Shown here piece after piece: positions 24,000 to 30,569 of a DNA stretch of 64,000 nucleotides (position 1 is its first letter; the number at the start of each line of letters is the position of its first letter). The stretch lies in the NCBI RefSeq assembly GCF_007556775.1, contig NZ_CP041742.1, positions 682,001-746,000 on the forward strand, in the 5' to 3' direction. Made by a program: the position numbers and the translations under genes. Below the pieces are notes generated by a model. That model was given only the letters and a program-made list of their open reading frames with translations. It made no database searches and was not told the origin of the DNA. Source of the stretch: Lysobacter lycopersici (GTDB taxonomy: Bacteria; Pseudomonadota; Gammaproteobacteria; Xanthomonadales; Xanthomonadaceae).

Positions 24000-24794
24000 A
24001 TGGCCTCGCCTTTCGGCACCGAGACGGTGCTCGACGTCCGCCACTGGACCAACGCTTACTTCAGCTTCACCACCACCCGCGACGACGGTTTCCGTTTCGA
24101 CAACGGCCAGTTCGTCATGATCGGGCTGGAGGTTGATGGCAAGCCGTTGATGCGCGCGTATTCCATCGCCAGCGCGAACTGGGAAGAGCAGCTCGAGTTC
24201 TTCAGCATCAAGGTCGAGGACGGACCGCTGACTTCGCGCCTGCGGCACGTGCAGCCGGGCGACACCATCCTGGTCGGGCGCAAGCCGACCGGCACGCTGC
24301 TGGTGTCCGACCTGCACCCCGGGCGCAACCTCTACCTGCTCGGCACCGGCACCGGGCTGGCTCCCTGGCTGGCGATCATCAAGGACCCGGAAACCTGGGA
24401 GCGCTTCGAACGCGTGGTGCTCTGCCACGGCGTGCGCGGCGCCGACGACCTCGCCTACCGCGATTACATCGAACGCGAACTGCCGCAGCACGAATTCCTC
24501 GGCGACACGATCCGCGACCGCCTGCTGTATTACCCCGCGGTTTCGCGCGAGCCGTTCGAGCACGCCGGCCGCGACCATCGCGGGCGCATCACCGAATTGC
24601 TCGACCAGGGCCGCGTCGCCGATGCGCTCGGCCTCGACCCGCTCGATGCCGCGCACGACCGCGCCATGATCTGCGGCAGCCCGCAGATGCTGGCCGATTT
24701 CCGCGCCATCCTCGACGGTCGCGGCTTCCATGCGGCGCCGAGGATCGGCACGCCCGGCCACTACGTGTTCGAGCGCGCGTTCGTCGAAAAATGA
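24000..24794 (+). CDS. fpr: Ferredoxin-NADP(+) reductase
   Basis: 264 residues, standard bacterial class. FAD motif R52-A-Y-S in M-R-A-Y-S-I-A-S, second flavin/phosphate region F-S-I-K-V-E-D-G-P-L-T-S (about 74-85), NADP motif L-L-G-T-G-T-G-L-A-P (about 116-125) and C-G-S-P-Q-M near 224-229. The C-terminus F-E-R-A-F-V-E-K is the extended tail of the Azotobacter/Pseudomonas FPR subclass. It reduces ferredoxin or flavodoxin with NADPH (or the reverse), often for Fe-S repair under oxidative stress. Confidence 0.93.
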   Translation: MASPFGTETVLDVRHWTNAYFSFTTTRDDGFRFDNGQFVMIGLEVDGKPLMRAYSIASANWEEQLEFFSIKVEDGPLTSRLRHVQPGDTILVGRKPTGTLLVSDLHPGRNLYLLGTGTGLAPWLAIIKDPETWERFERVVLCHGVRGADDLAYRDYIERELPQHEFLGDTIRDRLLYYPAVSREPFEHAGRDHRGRITELLDQGRVADALGLDPLDAAHDRAMICGSPQMLADFRAILDGRGFHAAPRIGTPGHYVFERAFVEK

Positions 24795-24813
24795 GCGGCG
24801 GCGGGCGCGCCGT

Positions 24814-25206
24814 TCAGGCCTGGCCGTAATTGAGCCAGATCCGCGCGCGCTGTTCGTTGTCGAACACGCTCACGTCGTAGCCGCGTTCGCGGCCGAGGAT
24901 TTCCGCGACCTCGATGCGACCGACCGCGGTGCCGCGCACGTCGATCCAGGCGATGCGCACGCCGCCGAGCCCGCTGCCTTCCAGCACCGCGAGCAGGCGG
25001 CGCATCTCGGGTTCGGGCGGGACCACGCCACGGGTCTGGTCGAGCACCAGCAGCTTGTCGCGGCGTGCGGTGCGCAATGTTTCCGCGCTGCGCCGGAACA
25101 GGTCGATGACCGGTTCGACGCCATCGATCCAACCGGTGACGTCCGCGACGACACATGCCGGCTCGACGCGGAAATCGATCCGGTACGCCGGCTCGCCAGC
25201 GCTCAC
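24814..25206 (-). CDS. Small soluble protein, paralogue of the upstream gene (STAS/SpoIIAA-like fold possible)
   Basis: 130 residues with no membrane segment or signal. The alternating beta/alpha pattern (W-I-D-G-V-E-P helix, K-L-L-V-L-D-Q-T strand, V-R-I-A-W-I-D strand) and a C-terminus of V-S-V-F-D-N-E-Q-R-A-R-I-W-L-N-Y-G resemble STAS/SpoIIAA-like proteins. The last 17 residues align with V-R-V-F-E-D-E-R-S-A-L-I-W-L-R-H-G of the upstream neighbour. It starts in the ATGA of that gene's stop. Function unknown; a tandem duplication with co-translation after gpx is what can be seen. Confidence 0.75.
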   Translation of the reverse strand: MSAGEPAYRIDFRVEPACVVADVTGWIDGVEPVIDLFRRSAETLRTARRDKLLVLDQTRGVVPPEPEMRRLLAVLEGSGLGGVRIAWIDVRGTAVGRIEVAEILGRERGYDVSVFDNEQRARIWLNYGQA

Positions 25207-25631
25207 GCCACCCCGCTGCCGTGGCGCAGCCAGATCAGGGCCGATCGCTCGTCTTCGAACACGCGCACCATGCCGCCCTGCTCCATCGCCAGCAACGCGC
25301 CGAGTTCATCGATGCGCTGGCGCTCGAGGCGCGGTTGCACGATCGCGATGCGCAGGCCGTCCAGATCGAGGTCCGAAAGCATCGCCATCATGCGCGCGAG
25401 CCCCGCCTCCGAGAGGGTCGGGCCATCGAGGTCGCGCGAAATCATCAGCCACGACTTGCCGCTGGCGCGCGCCGTCAGGACGAAATGCCGCCAGCGCCGC
25501 GCCGCCGCGTCGGGATCGCCGCCCTGGCCGGACACGCGGGCCACGAACACGCCGGGCACGCTGCGGTCGATCCGGAACTCCACCGGCCCGAACCCGCTGT
25601 CCTGTGGTTCGTCGATCGCCTGCGCGTTCAT
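25203..25631 (-). CDS. Small soluble protein, paralogue of the downstream gene (STAS/SpoIIAA-like fold possible)
   Basis: 142 residues, soluble. An acidic N-terminus is followed by a beta-rich half (F-R-I-D-R-S-V-P-G-V-F-V-A-R-V-S-G), a central strand W-L-M-I-S-R-D and helices, and the same C-terminal F-E-D-E-R-S-A-L-I-W-L motif as the next gene. Its ATG overlaps the gpx stop (ATGA) and its own stop overlaps the following start. The three form a tightly coupled gpx-A-B operon. I cannot name the family with certainty. Confidence 0.75.
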   Translation of the reverse strand: MNAQAIDEPQDSGFGPVEFRIDRSVPGVFVARVSGQGGDPDAAARRWRHFVLTARASGKSWLMISRDLDGPTLSEAGLARMMAMLSDLDLDGLRIAIVQPRLERQRIDELGALLAMEQGGMVRVFEDERSALIWLRHGSGVA

Positions 25632-26110
25632 CCCAGTGCGGCCTCGATGTCCTTCGCCAGCGATTCGGGCGTGTCGGTCGGCGCATAGCGCTTCAGCACC
25701 CTGCCGTCGCGGCCGACCAGGAACTTGGTGAAGTTCCACTTGATCGCGCCGATGCCGAGCAGGCCGCCTTTCTCGTCCTTCAGCCATTTCCACAGCGGAT
25801 GCGCGCCGCCGCCGTTGACCTCGACCTTGGCGAACATCGGGAAATCGACGTCGTAGGTTAGCGAGCAGAAGTTGCGGATCTCGGCTTCGTCGCCGGGTTC
25901 CTGGTGGCCGAACTGGTCGCAGGGGAAGCCCAGCACCACCAGCCCGCGGTCGCGGTATTGCTGCCAGAGCTTCTCCAGCCCGGTGTACTGCGGGGTGAAA
26001 CCGCACTTCGACGCGACGTTGACGACCAGCAGCACCTTGCCGCGATAGTCCGCGAGGGATTGTTCGTGGCCCTCGATGTCGCGGGCGCTGAAATCGTAGG
26101 CGGTGGCCAT
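25628..26110 (-). CDS. Thiol/glutathione peroxidase (GPx family)
   Basis: 160 residues, cysteine type. Peroxidatic C36 in N-V-A-S-K-C-G-F-T-P-Q, C64 in F-P-C-D-Q-F with Q70 nearby (H-Q-E-P-G), and W-N-F-T-K-F (about 129-134) complete the GPx tetrad Cys-Gln-Trp-Asn. Bacterial cysteine GPx proteins usually use thioredoxin rather than glutathione. It reduces hydroperoxides in the cytoplasm. The start M-A-T-A-Y-D-F fits the family; eight extra residues would come from an upstream ATG. It leads the coupled operon with the two paralogous small genes. Confidence 0.91.
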   Translation of the reverse strand: MATAYDFSARDIEGHEQSLADYRGKVLLVVNVASKCGFTPQYTGLEKLWQQYRDRGLVVLGFPCDQFGHQEPGDEAEIRNFCSLTYDVDFPMFAKVEVNGGGAHPLWKWLKDEKGGLLGIGAIKWNFTKFLVGRDGRVLKRYAPTDTPESLAKDIEAALG

Positions 26111-26231
26111 GGGTTGCTCCGGGAAAGGGTGCACATGCTACTGCCCGCGGGCGACGCGGACACGGTATGCATGCATTCCATGCCCGTGCCAACGCACGAT
26201 CCGGCGACGGGCGGACATCCCGCGGCGCGGC

Positions 26232-26278
26232 GCCCCTGCCTTTCGTCATGGGCGCCTTCATGCCGCCTCCGCTAGGCT
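26232..26278 (+). promoter_or_regulatory. Conserved 47-bp leader of the first M3 peptidase gene, with TAGGCT box
   Basis: This 47-bp block is identical at 44 positions to 30496-30542 in front of the second M3 peptidase gene, and sits at nearly the same distance from the start codon (30 against 27 bases). It ends in CCGCTAGGCT, whose TAGGCT fits the recurrent -10-like box. Retention between duplicated genes suggests a promoter or operator. Confidence 0.65.
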
Positions 26279-26308
26279 TGACGGCTTCGCAAGGAGTGAG
26301 GATCCGCC

Positions 26309-28459
26309 ATGAATCGTCGTCCCGTCGCCTGCGCCCTCGCGCTCGCCATCGCCGCCTGCTTCGCTGCCCCCTTTCCCGCCGCCATGGCCGCGGACGCGCC
26401 CGCCGCCGCGAGCGCCAATCCCTTCGACGCGCCGAGCACGCTGCCGTTCCAGGCGCCGGACTTCGCGAAGATCAAGGACGCCGATTTCGCGCCCGCCTTC
26501 ACCGAGGCGATGCGCCGGCACATGGACGAGGTGGCGAAGATCGCCGACGACCCGGACGCACCGACCTTCGACAACACCTTGGTCGCGCTGGAGAAGAGCG
26601 GGCAGATGCTGTCGCGGGTGAACATGGCGTTCAACGCGCTGACTTCGGCCAATACCGACGATGCGCTGCAGAAGACCCAGGAAGACGTGGCGCCGCTGCT
26701 GGCCGCGCACTTCGACGCGATCTACCTCAACCCGAAGCTGTTCGCGCGCATCGAGGCGCTCTACAAGCAGCGCGACGCGCTCAAGCTCGATCCGGAATCG
26801 AAGCGGCTGGTCGAGTACTACTACCTCGACTTCGTGCACAACGGCGCGCGCCTGTCCGATGCCGACAAGGCCAGACTGAAGGAACTCAACAAGGAGGAAT
26901 CGACCCTCGATACGTCCTTCGTCAACAAGCTGCTGGCCGGAACCAAGGCCGGCGCGCTGGTGGTCGACGACAAGGCGAAGCTGGCCGGGCTCAGCGATGC
27001 CGAAATCGCCGCCGCCGCGCAGGACGCCGCGGGTCGCAAGCTCGAGGGCAAGTGGGTCATCCCGTTGCAGAACACCACCCAGCAGCCGGCGCTGCAGTCG
27101 CTCACCGACCGCGACGTGCGCGAACAGCTGTTCAAGGCCTCGTGGCTGCGCACCGAGCATGGCGACGGCAACGACACCCGCGACACGATCGCCCGCATCG
27201 CCCAGGTCCGCGCGCAGCAGGCGAAGCTGCTCGGCTACGACAGCTACGCCGCGTGGAAGCTCGACGACCAGATGGCGAAGACGCCGGAAACCGCGCTCAA
27301 GTTCCTCGACGACCTGGTGCCGGCCGCGACCGCGCGCGCGAAGCGCGAGGCCACCGACATCCAGGCGATGATCGACAAGGATGGTGGCAAGTTCCAGCTG
27401 CAGCCCTGGGACTGGCAGTTGTACGCAGAACAGGTGCGCAAGGCCAAGTACGACCTCGACGAATCGCAGATCAAGCCCTACTTCGAATTGAACAACGTGT
27501 TGGAGAACGGCGTGTTCTACGCCGCGCACCAGCTGTACGGGCTCGATTTCAAGGAACGCCACGACCTGCCGGTGTACCAGCCCGACGTGCGCGTGTTCGA
27601 GGTGTTCGATGCCGACGGCAAGTCGCTGGCGCTGTTCTACTGCGACTATTTCAAGCGCGACAACAAGTCCGGCGGCGCGTGGATGGACAACCTGGTCGGG
27701 CAGTCGAAACTGCTCGGTACCAAGCCGGTCATCTACAACGTCACCAACTTCACCAAGCCCGCGCCCGGCCAGCCGGCGCTGCTGAGCTTCGACGACGTGA
27801 CCACGATGTTCCACGAATTCGGGCACGCGCTGCACGGCATGTTCGCCGACCAGCAATACCCGAGCCTGTCGGGCACCAGCGTGGCCCGCGATTTCGTCGA
27901 GTTCCCCTCGCAGTTCAACGAGCACTGGGCGCTGGAACCGAGCGTGTTCGCGCATTACGCGAAGCACTACCAGACCGGTGCGCCGATGCCGCAGGATCTC
28001 GTCGACAAGATCAAGAAGAGCGGCACCTTCAACAAGGGCTACGACGTGACCGAGGCGATCTCGGCGGCGCTGCTCGACATGTCCTGGCACACGCTGCCGG
28101 CGGATGCGCCGAAGCAAGACGTGGACGCATTCGAGGCGGCGGCGTTGAAGAAGAACGGCACCGACCTGAGTTACGTGCCGCCGCGCTACCGCTCCAGTTA
28201 CTTCATGCATATCTGGGGGAACGGTTATGCCGCCGGCTACTACGCCTATTCGTGGACGCAGATGCTGGCCGACGACGCCTTCGCCTGGTTCGACGAGCAC
28301 GGCGGCCTGACCCGCGCCAACGGCGATCGCTTCCGGCAGATGGTGCTGTCGCGCGGCAACACCGAGGACCTGGCGACGATGTACCGCGACTGGCGCGGCC
28401 GCGACCCGAACGTGGACGCGATGAAGAAGGATCGCGGGCTGGAGGGCGACGACCAGTAA
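26309..28459 (+). CDS. Exported M3 family oligopeptidase (dipeptidyl carboxypeptidase, Dcp-like), copy 1
   Basis: 716 residues with a signal peptide (cleavage near A-M-A-A at 25-28). The M3 zinc site H502-E-F-G-H-A-L-H with E in the following helix region, F-H-E-F-G-H and G-Y-A-A-G-Y-Y-A-Y near 636-644 are diagnostic. It cleaves dipeptides from the C-terminus of oligopeptides, here probably in the periplasm. The 726-residue paralogue at 30570 has the same architecture and leader, so the locus is a tandem duplication with an AT-rich insertion between. A strong terminator follows. Confidence 0.92.
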   Translation: MNRRPVACALALAIAACFAAPFPAAMAADAPAAASANPFDAPSTLPFQAPDFAKIKDADFAPAFTEAMRRHMDEVAKIADDPDAPTFDNTLVALEKSGQMLSRVNMAFNALTSANTDDALQKTQEDVAPLLAAHFDAIYLNPKLFARIEALYKQRDALKLDPESKRLVEYYYLDFVHNGARLSDADKARLKELNKEESTLDTSFVNKLLAGTKAGALVVDDKAKLAGLSDAEIAAAAQDAAGRKLEGKWVIPLQNTTQQPALQSLTDRDVREQLFKASWLRTEHGDGNDTRDTIARIAQVRAQQAKLLGYDSYAAWKLDDQMAKTPETALKFLDDLVPAATARAKREATDIQAMIDKDGGKFQLQPWDWQLYAEQVRKAKYDLDESQIKPYFELNNVLENGVFYAAHQLYGLDFKERHDLPVYQPDVRVFEVFDADGKSLALFYCDYFKRDNKSGGAWMDNLVGQSKLLGTKPVIYNVTNFTKPAPGQPALLSFDDVTTMFHEFGHALHGMFADQQYPSLSGTSVARDFVEFPSQFNEHWALEPSVFAHYAKHYQTGAPMPQDLVDKIKKSGTFNKGYDVTEAISAALLDMSWHTLPADAPKQDVDAFEAAALKKNGTDLSYVPPRYRSSYFMHIWGNGYAAGYYAYSWTQMLADDAFAWFDEHGGLTRANGDRFRQMVLSRGNTEDLATMYRDWRGRDPNVDAMKKDRGLEGDDQ

Positions 28460-28477
28460 TCGTCGCGCTCGGCACAA

Positions 28478-28507
28478 AAAAAACGCCGCCAAAAGGGCGG
28501 CGTTTTT
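28478..28507 (+). terminator. Rho-independent terminator of the first M3 peptidase gene
   Basis: AAAAAACGCCGCC AAAA GGGCGGCGTTTTT, a stem of about nine bp with a T-run, 20 bases after the stop. The A-rich left side also makes it work in the reverse direction. Confidence 0.92.
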
Positions 28508-28675
28508 CGTTTGGCGAAACGATGTTGAATTACTTCACTCAACAGCGGGCTTTCTGTCTCTTCCCTTCGGTGATGGGATCGAAGGCTAGCGATTCACCAT
28601 ACGATCCTGTATCCCAGTGCCGACACCCAAGGAGCTATCATCATTCTGGGCGACTAGCTAGATAGGGACTAAGCC

Positions 28676-29494
28676 GTGAAGCAATACATCGCAGAGATGA
28701 GGCCTATTCCTACAGGTCGCTCCATGAGCATTGCCACCTTCAAGGACACCACCTATGCAAAACACGCCCAAGAGGCCAAGCAGATCCTTGAATCAAGGCA
28801 CCCAGGCAGAAAGGCGTGGTTCGTTACAGAAATAAAACAGCCAGCCTCACCACAGAAAACAACGCGTCCTGCTGCACCACCACCGCCCCAACGACCTAGG
28901 CAACGAATTTATTCTCGTAAACATCTTATAGACGACGATTCTTCGGATGACATAGGCGCAGGTAATTTCAGTGGAAATGTTGATCACTCATCATATGAGA
29001 GTGCACGCACCCGCACATCGGTTGCATCAGGTTGCCTCGGCTTGATTATCGCCGGGTTGGCTTTGATTGGGCTGATTACTTTTGTTCGATTTTTCACCGT
29101 GAGCACTAATCATTCACTGTTTCCGAGTGAATCTGAAATCGCAAGCCCAGTAGCCCCTGATCAGACAGCAGTGACACCCGTTTCAACTACAGCTCCGGCA
29201 TTAGATCCAGCGCCTGATCTACAGATTCCACTCAAAAAAGGTGATGAGGAAGCAAGCAATAGGAATAGCGTTATTGTTTCATTTCCATATCAAGCTGTAA
29301 TTGTGGATCGACGGGACAGCATTGTTCTTCAGTCAGAGCCTCGAATGCTATCCAAAAACGTGATCCGCATACCTACAGGGGCGCAGGTAAGAGCTGCAAC
29401 CAACGAAGGCAAATGGATTATGGTCGAAACAGCAGATGGGGCCATTGGTTACGTGCGACGCAAGCAACTCGAGTTCTCAGCAACCAACCCTTAA
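28676..29494 (+). CDS. Single-pass membrane protein with C-terminal SH3-like domain, AT-rich
   Basis: 272 residues from a GTG start; ATG codons at residues 8 and 17 are alternatives. Order: cytoplasmic part (1-115) with Pro-rich linker P-P-P-P-Q-R-P, one membrane helix (about 122-142), Ser/Thr/Pro-rich linker, then a bacterial SH3-like domain (about 200-268: P-Y-Q-A-V-I-V, P-T-G-A-Q-V-R-A, V-E-T-A-D-G-A-I-G-Y-V). Such domains bind peptidoglycan or peptides outside the membrane. Composition is clearly AT-richer than the surroundings, suggesting acquisition. It converges on the broken gene at 29503. Confidence 0.7.
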   Translation: MKQYIAEMRPIPTGRSMSIATFKDTTYAKHAQEAKQILESRHPGRKAWFVTEIKQPASPQKTTRPAAPPPPQRPRQRIYSRKHLIDDDSSDDIGAGNFSGNVDHSSYESARTRTSVASGCLGLIIAGLALIGLITFVRFFTVSTNHSLFPSESEIASPVAPDQTAVTPVSTTAPALDPAPDLQIPLKKGDEEASNRNSVIVSFPYQAVIVDRRDSIVLQSEPRMLSKNVIRIPTGAQVRAATNEGKWIMVETADGAIGYVRRKQLEFSATNP

Positions 29495-29502
29495 ATTATT
29501 GC

Positions 29503-29876
29503 CTAGCCTTCTCGAACTTCAACAAAATCAAGCCACCCCTGAAATCGCCAAGCCTTACCTTGCTCTAGCCAGACGCCATTTATTTCAATCCCCTCGCTCG
29601 TTCGAGATAGAATTTTGATAGTAATCTTCGACAGGATTTGATCCGGCTCCCCATTCTGTTTTTTTGAATGGAATTCTGGCGTCGTATAGAACTCGCCGCG
29701 ACGCTTGGCAACTACATCGCAACTACATCGGCACTCCATATCCCATACTCGCCCCATGTCGTCGTAGCCTCAATCGCCAACTCCTGCTCACGTTCGATCA
29801 ACTCCAACGTAATGACATCAGGCTTATTACCCGTGTAGTCATCGTCTTTGGAATATTCGATTCGGCCCTTATACAT
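29503..29876 (-). pseudogene. Small unknown gene interrupted by an 11-bp tandem duplication
   Basis: The reading frame opens with ATG at 29876 behind AAGGAA (M-Y-K-G-R-I-E-Y-S-K-D-D-D-Y) and stops at codon 54 inside the duplicated 11-mer at 29708-29729. Removing one 11-bp copy restores a continuous 120-residue protein ending Q-G-W-L-D-F-V-E-V-R-E-G. A downstream ORF from an ATG at 29757 exists but lacks a ribosome-binding site. The restored product is acidic and soluble, and I do not recognise the family. The lesion could be fixed or reversible by slippage. AT-rich like the converging neighbour. Confidence 0.75.
29708..29729 (-). repeat. 11-bp direct tandem duplication causing a frameshift
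   Basis: GCAACTACATC occurs twice in a row (29708-29718 and 29719-29729). Eleven bases shift the frame by two and create an immediate TAG in the minus-strand gene. Confidence 0.95.
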
Positions 29877-29917
29877 ACTTCGCTGTTCCTTCGATTTTTT
29901 GCAGCCCTAGTAATATT

Positions 29918-29990
29918 TAACCCGCGTAAGGCGGGTTAAAACCTGCCCTACGGATCGCTGTGTCGTGTAGGGCGGGTCTCGACCCGCGCC
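29918..29990. repeat. AACCCGC / GCGGGTT and GTAGGGCGGGT hairpin repeats
   Basis: A hairpin AACCCGC GTAAG GCGGGTT is followed by CTGCCCTACGG ... GTAGGGCGGGTCTCGACCCGC. They separate the AT-rich patch from the CBS gene and could terminate transcription of the latter. This repeat type is also palindromic but differs from the GTAGGAGC family. Confidence 0.65.
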
Positions 29991-30010
29991 ACGACCCGCG
30001 AACGCGAGAC

Positions 30011-30433
30011 TTACTTCGCGCCGGGCTCCGACACCTGCTTCACCACCTGCGCGGTCGCTTCCTGCTTGCCGGCCAGCGCGAGGTCGGCGATCGAAACGAT
30101 GCCGGCGAGCTTGCCCGCGCCGTCGACCACTGGCACCCGACGGATCTTGCCGTCCTCCATCATCTTCACCGCGTCCTGCACGCTGCTGTCGGCGGCGACC
30201 GAGCGGCAGGGCGAAGTCATCGCATCCGCCGCCGTGGCTTCGGACTTGCCGGCCGCGACCAGGCGCACGGCGATGTCGCGGTCGGTGACCACGCCCACGG
30301 GCTTGCCGCTGGCGTCGACGACCGGGATCTGGCCGCAGTCGTTGTCGATCATCAGTTGCGCTACGTGCCGGATCGGGGTTTCCGGGCTGCAACTGGCGGG
30401 GTTGGCGGTCATCAGGCTGTCGACGGTGGACAT
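30011..30433 (-). CDS. Tandem CBS-domain protein
   Basis: 140 residues consisting of two CBS motifs and little else. CBS1 is about 7-65 (L-M-T-A-N-P ... G-Q-I-P-V-V-D ... G-V-V-T-D-R-D-I-A) and CBS2 about 71-130 (A-M-T-S-P ... R-R-V-P-V-V-D-G-A-G-K-L-A-G-I-V-S-I-A-D). Such stand-alone Bateman modules bind adenosine nucleotides and act as energy or stress sensors; no catalytic partner is adjacent. It is transcribed away from the second M3 peptidase gene with a short divergent region that contains the conserved leader. Confidence 0.9.
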   Translation of the reverse strand: MSTVDSLMTANPASCSPETPIRHVAQLMIDNDCGQIPVVDASGKPVGVVTDRDIAVRLVAAGKSEATAADAMTSPCRSVAADSSVQDAVKMMEDGKIRRVPVVDGAGKLAGIVSIADLALAGKQEATAQVVKQVSEPGAK

Positions 30434-30495
30434 TCGGGAGCTCCTGCGTGGGGAATGACGGACATTGCGGGCACGCCGATCACCCCGGCGTGAAC

Positions 30496-30542
30496 GCCCC
30501 TGCCTTTCGTCATGGGCGCCTTGATGCCCCGTCCGCTAGGCT
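30496..30542 (+). promoter_or_regulatory. Conserved 47-bp leader of the second M3 peptidase gene, with TAGGCT box
   Basis: Matches 26232-26278 at 44 of 47 positions, with the three mismatches confined to nine bases upstream of TCCGCTAGGCT. See that entry. Here it also lies between divergent genes. Confidence 0.65.
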
Positions 30543-30569
30543 GGTGGCTTCACCCCGAGGAACCGTCCC

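Noticed and set aside
26258-28492. 744-residue frame on the minus strand opposite the first M3 peptidase gene, and a 779-residue one opposite the second (30510-32849)
   Set aside because: Both are Val/Arg/Gly-rich shadows of genes with intact HEFGH zinc sites; their length only reflects high GC.
28522-28665. 47-codon ORF from ATG at 28522 in the AT-rich intergenic stretch
   Set aside because: No ribosome-binding site, no hydrophobic or motif pattern, and it sits directly behind a terminator.
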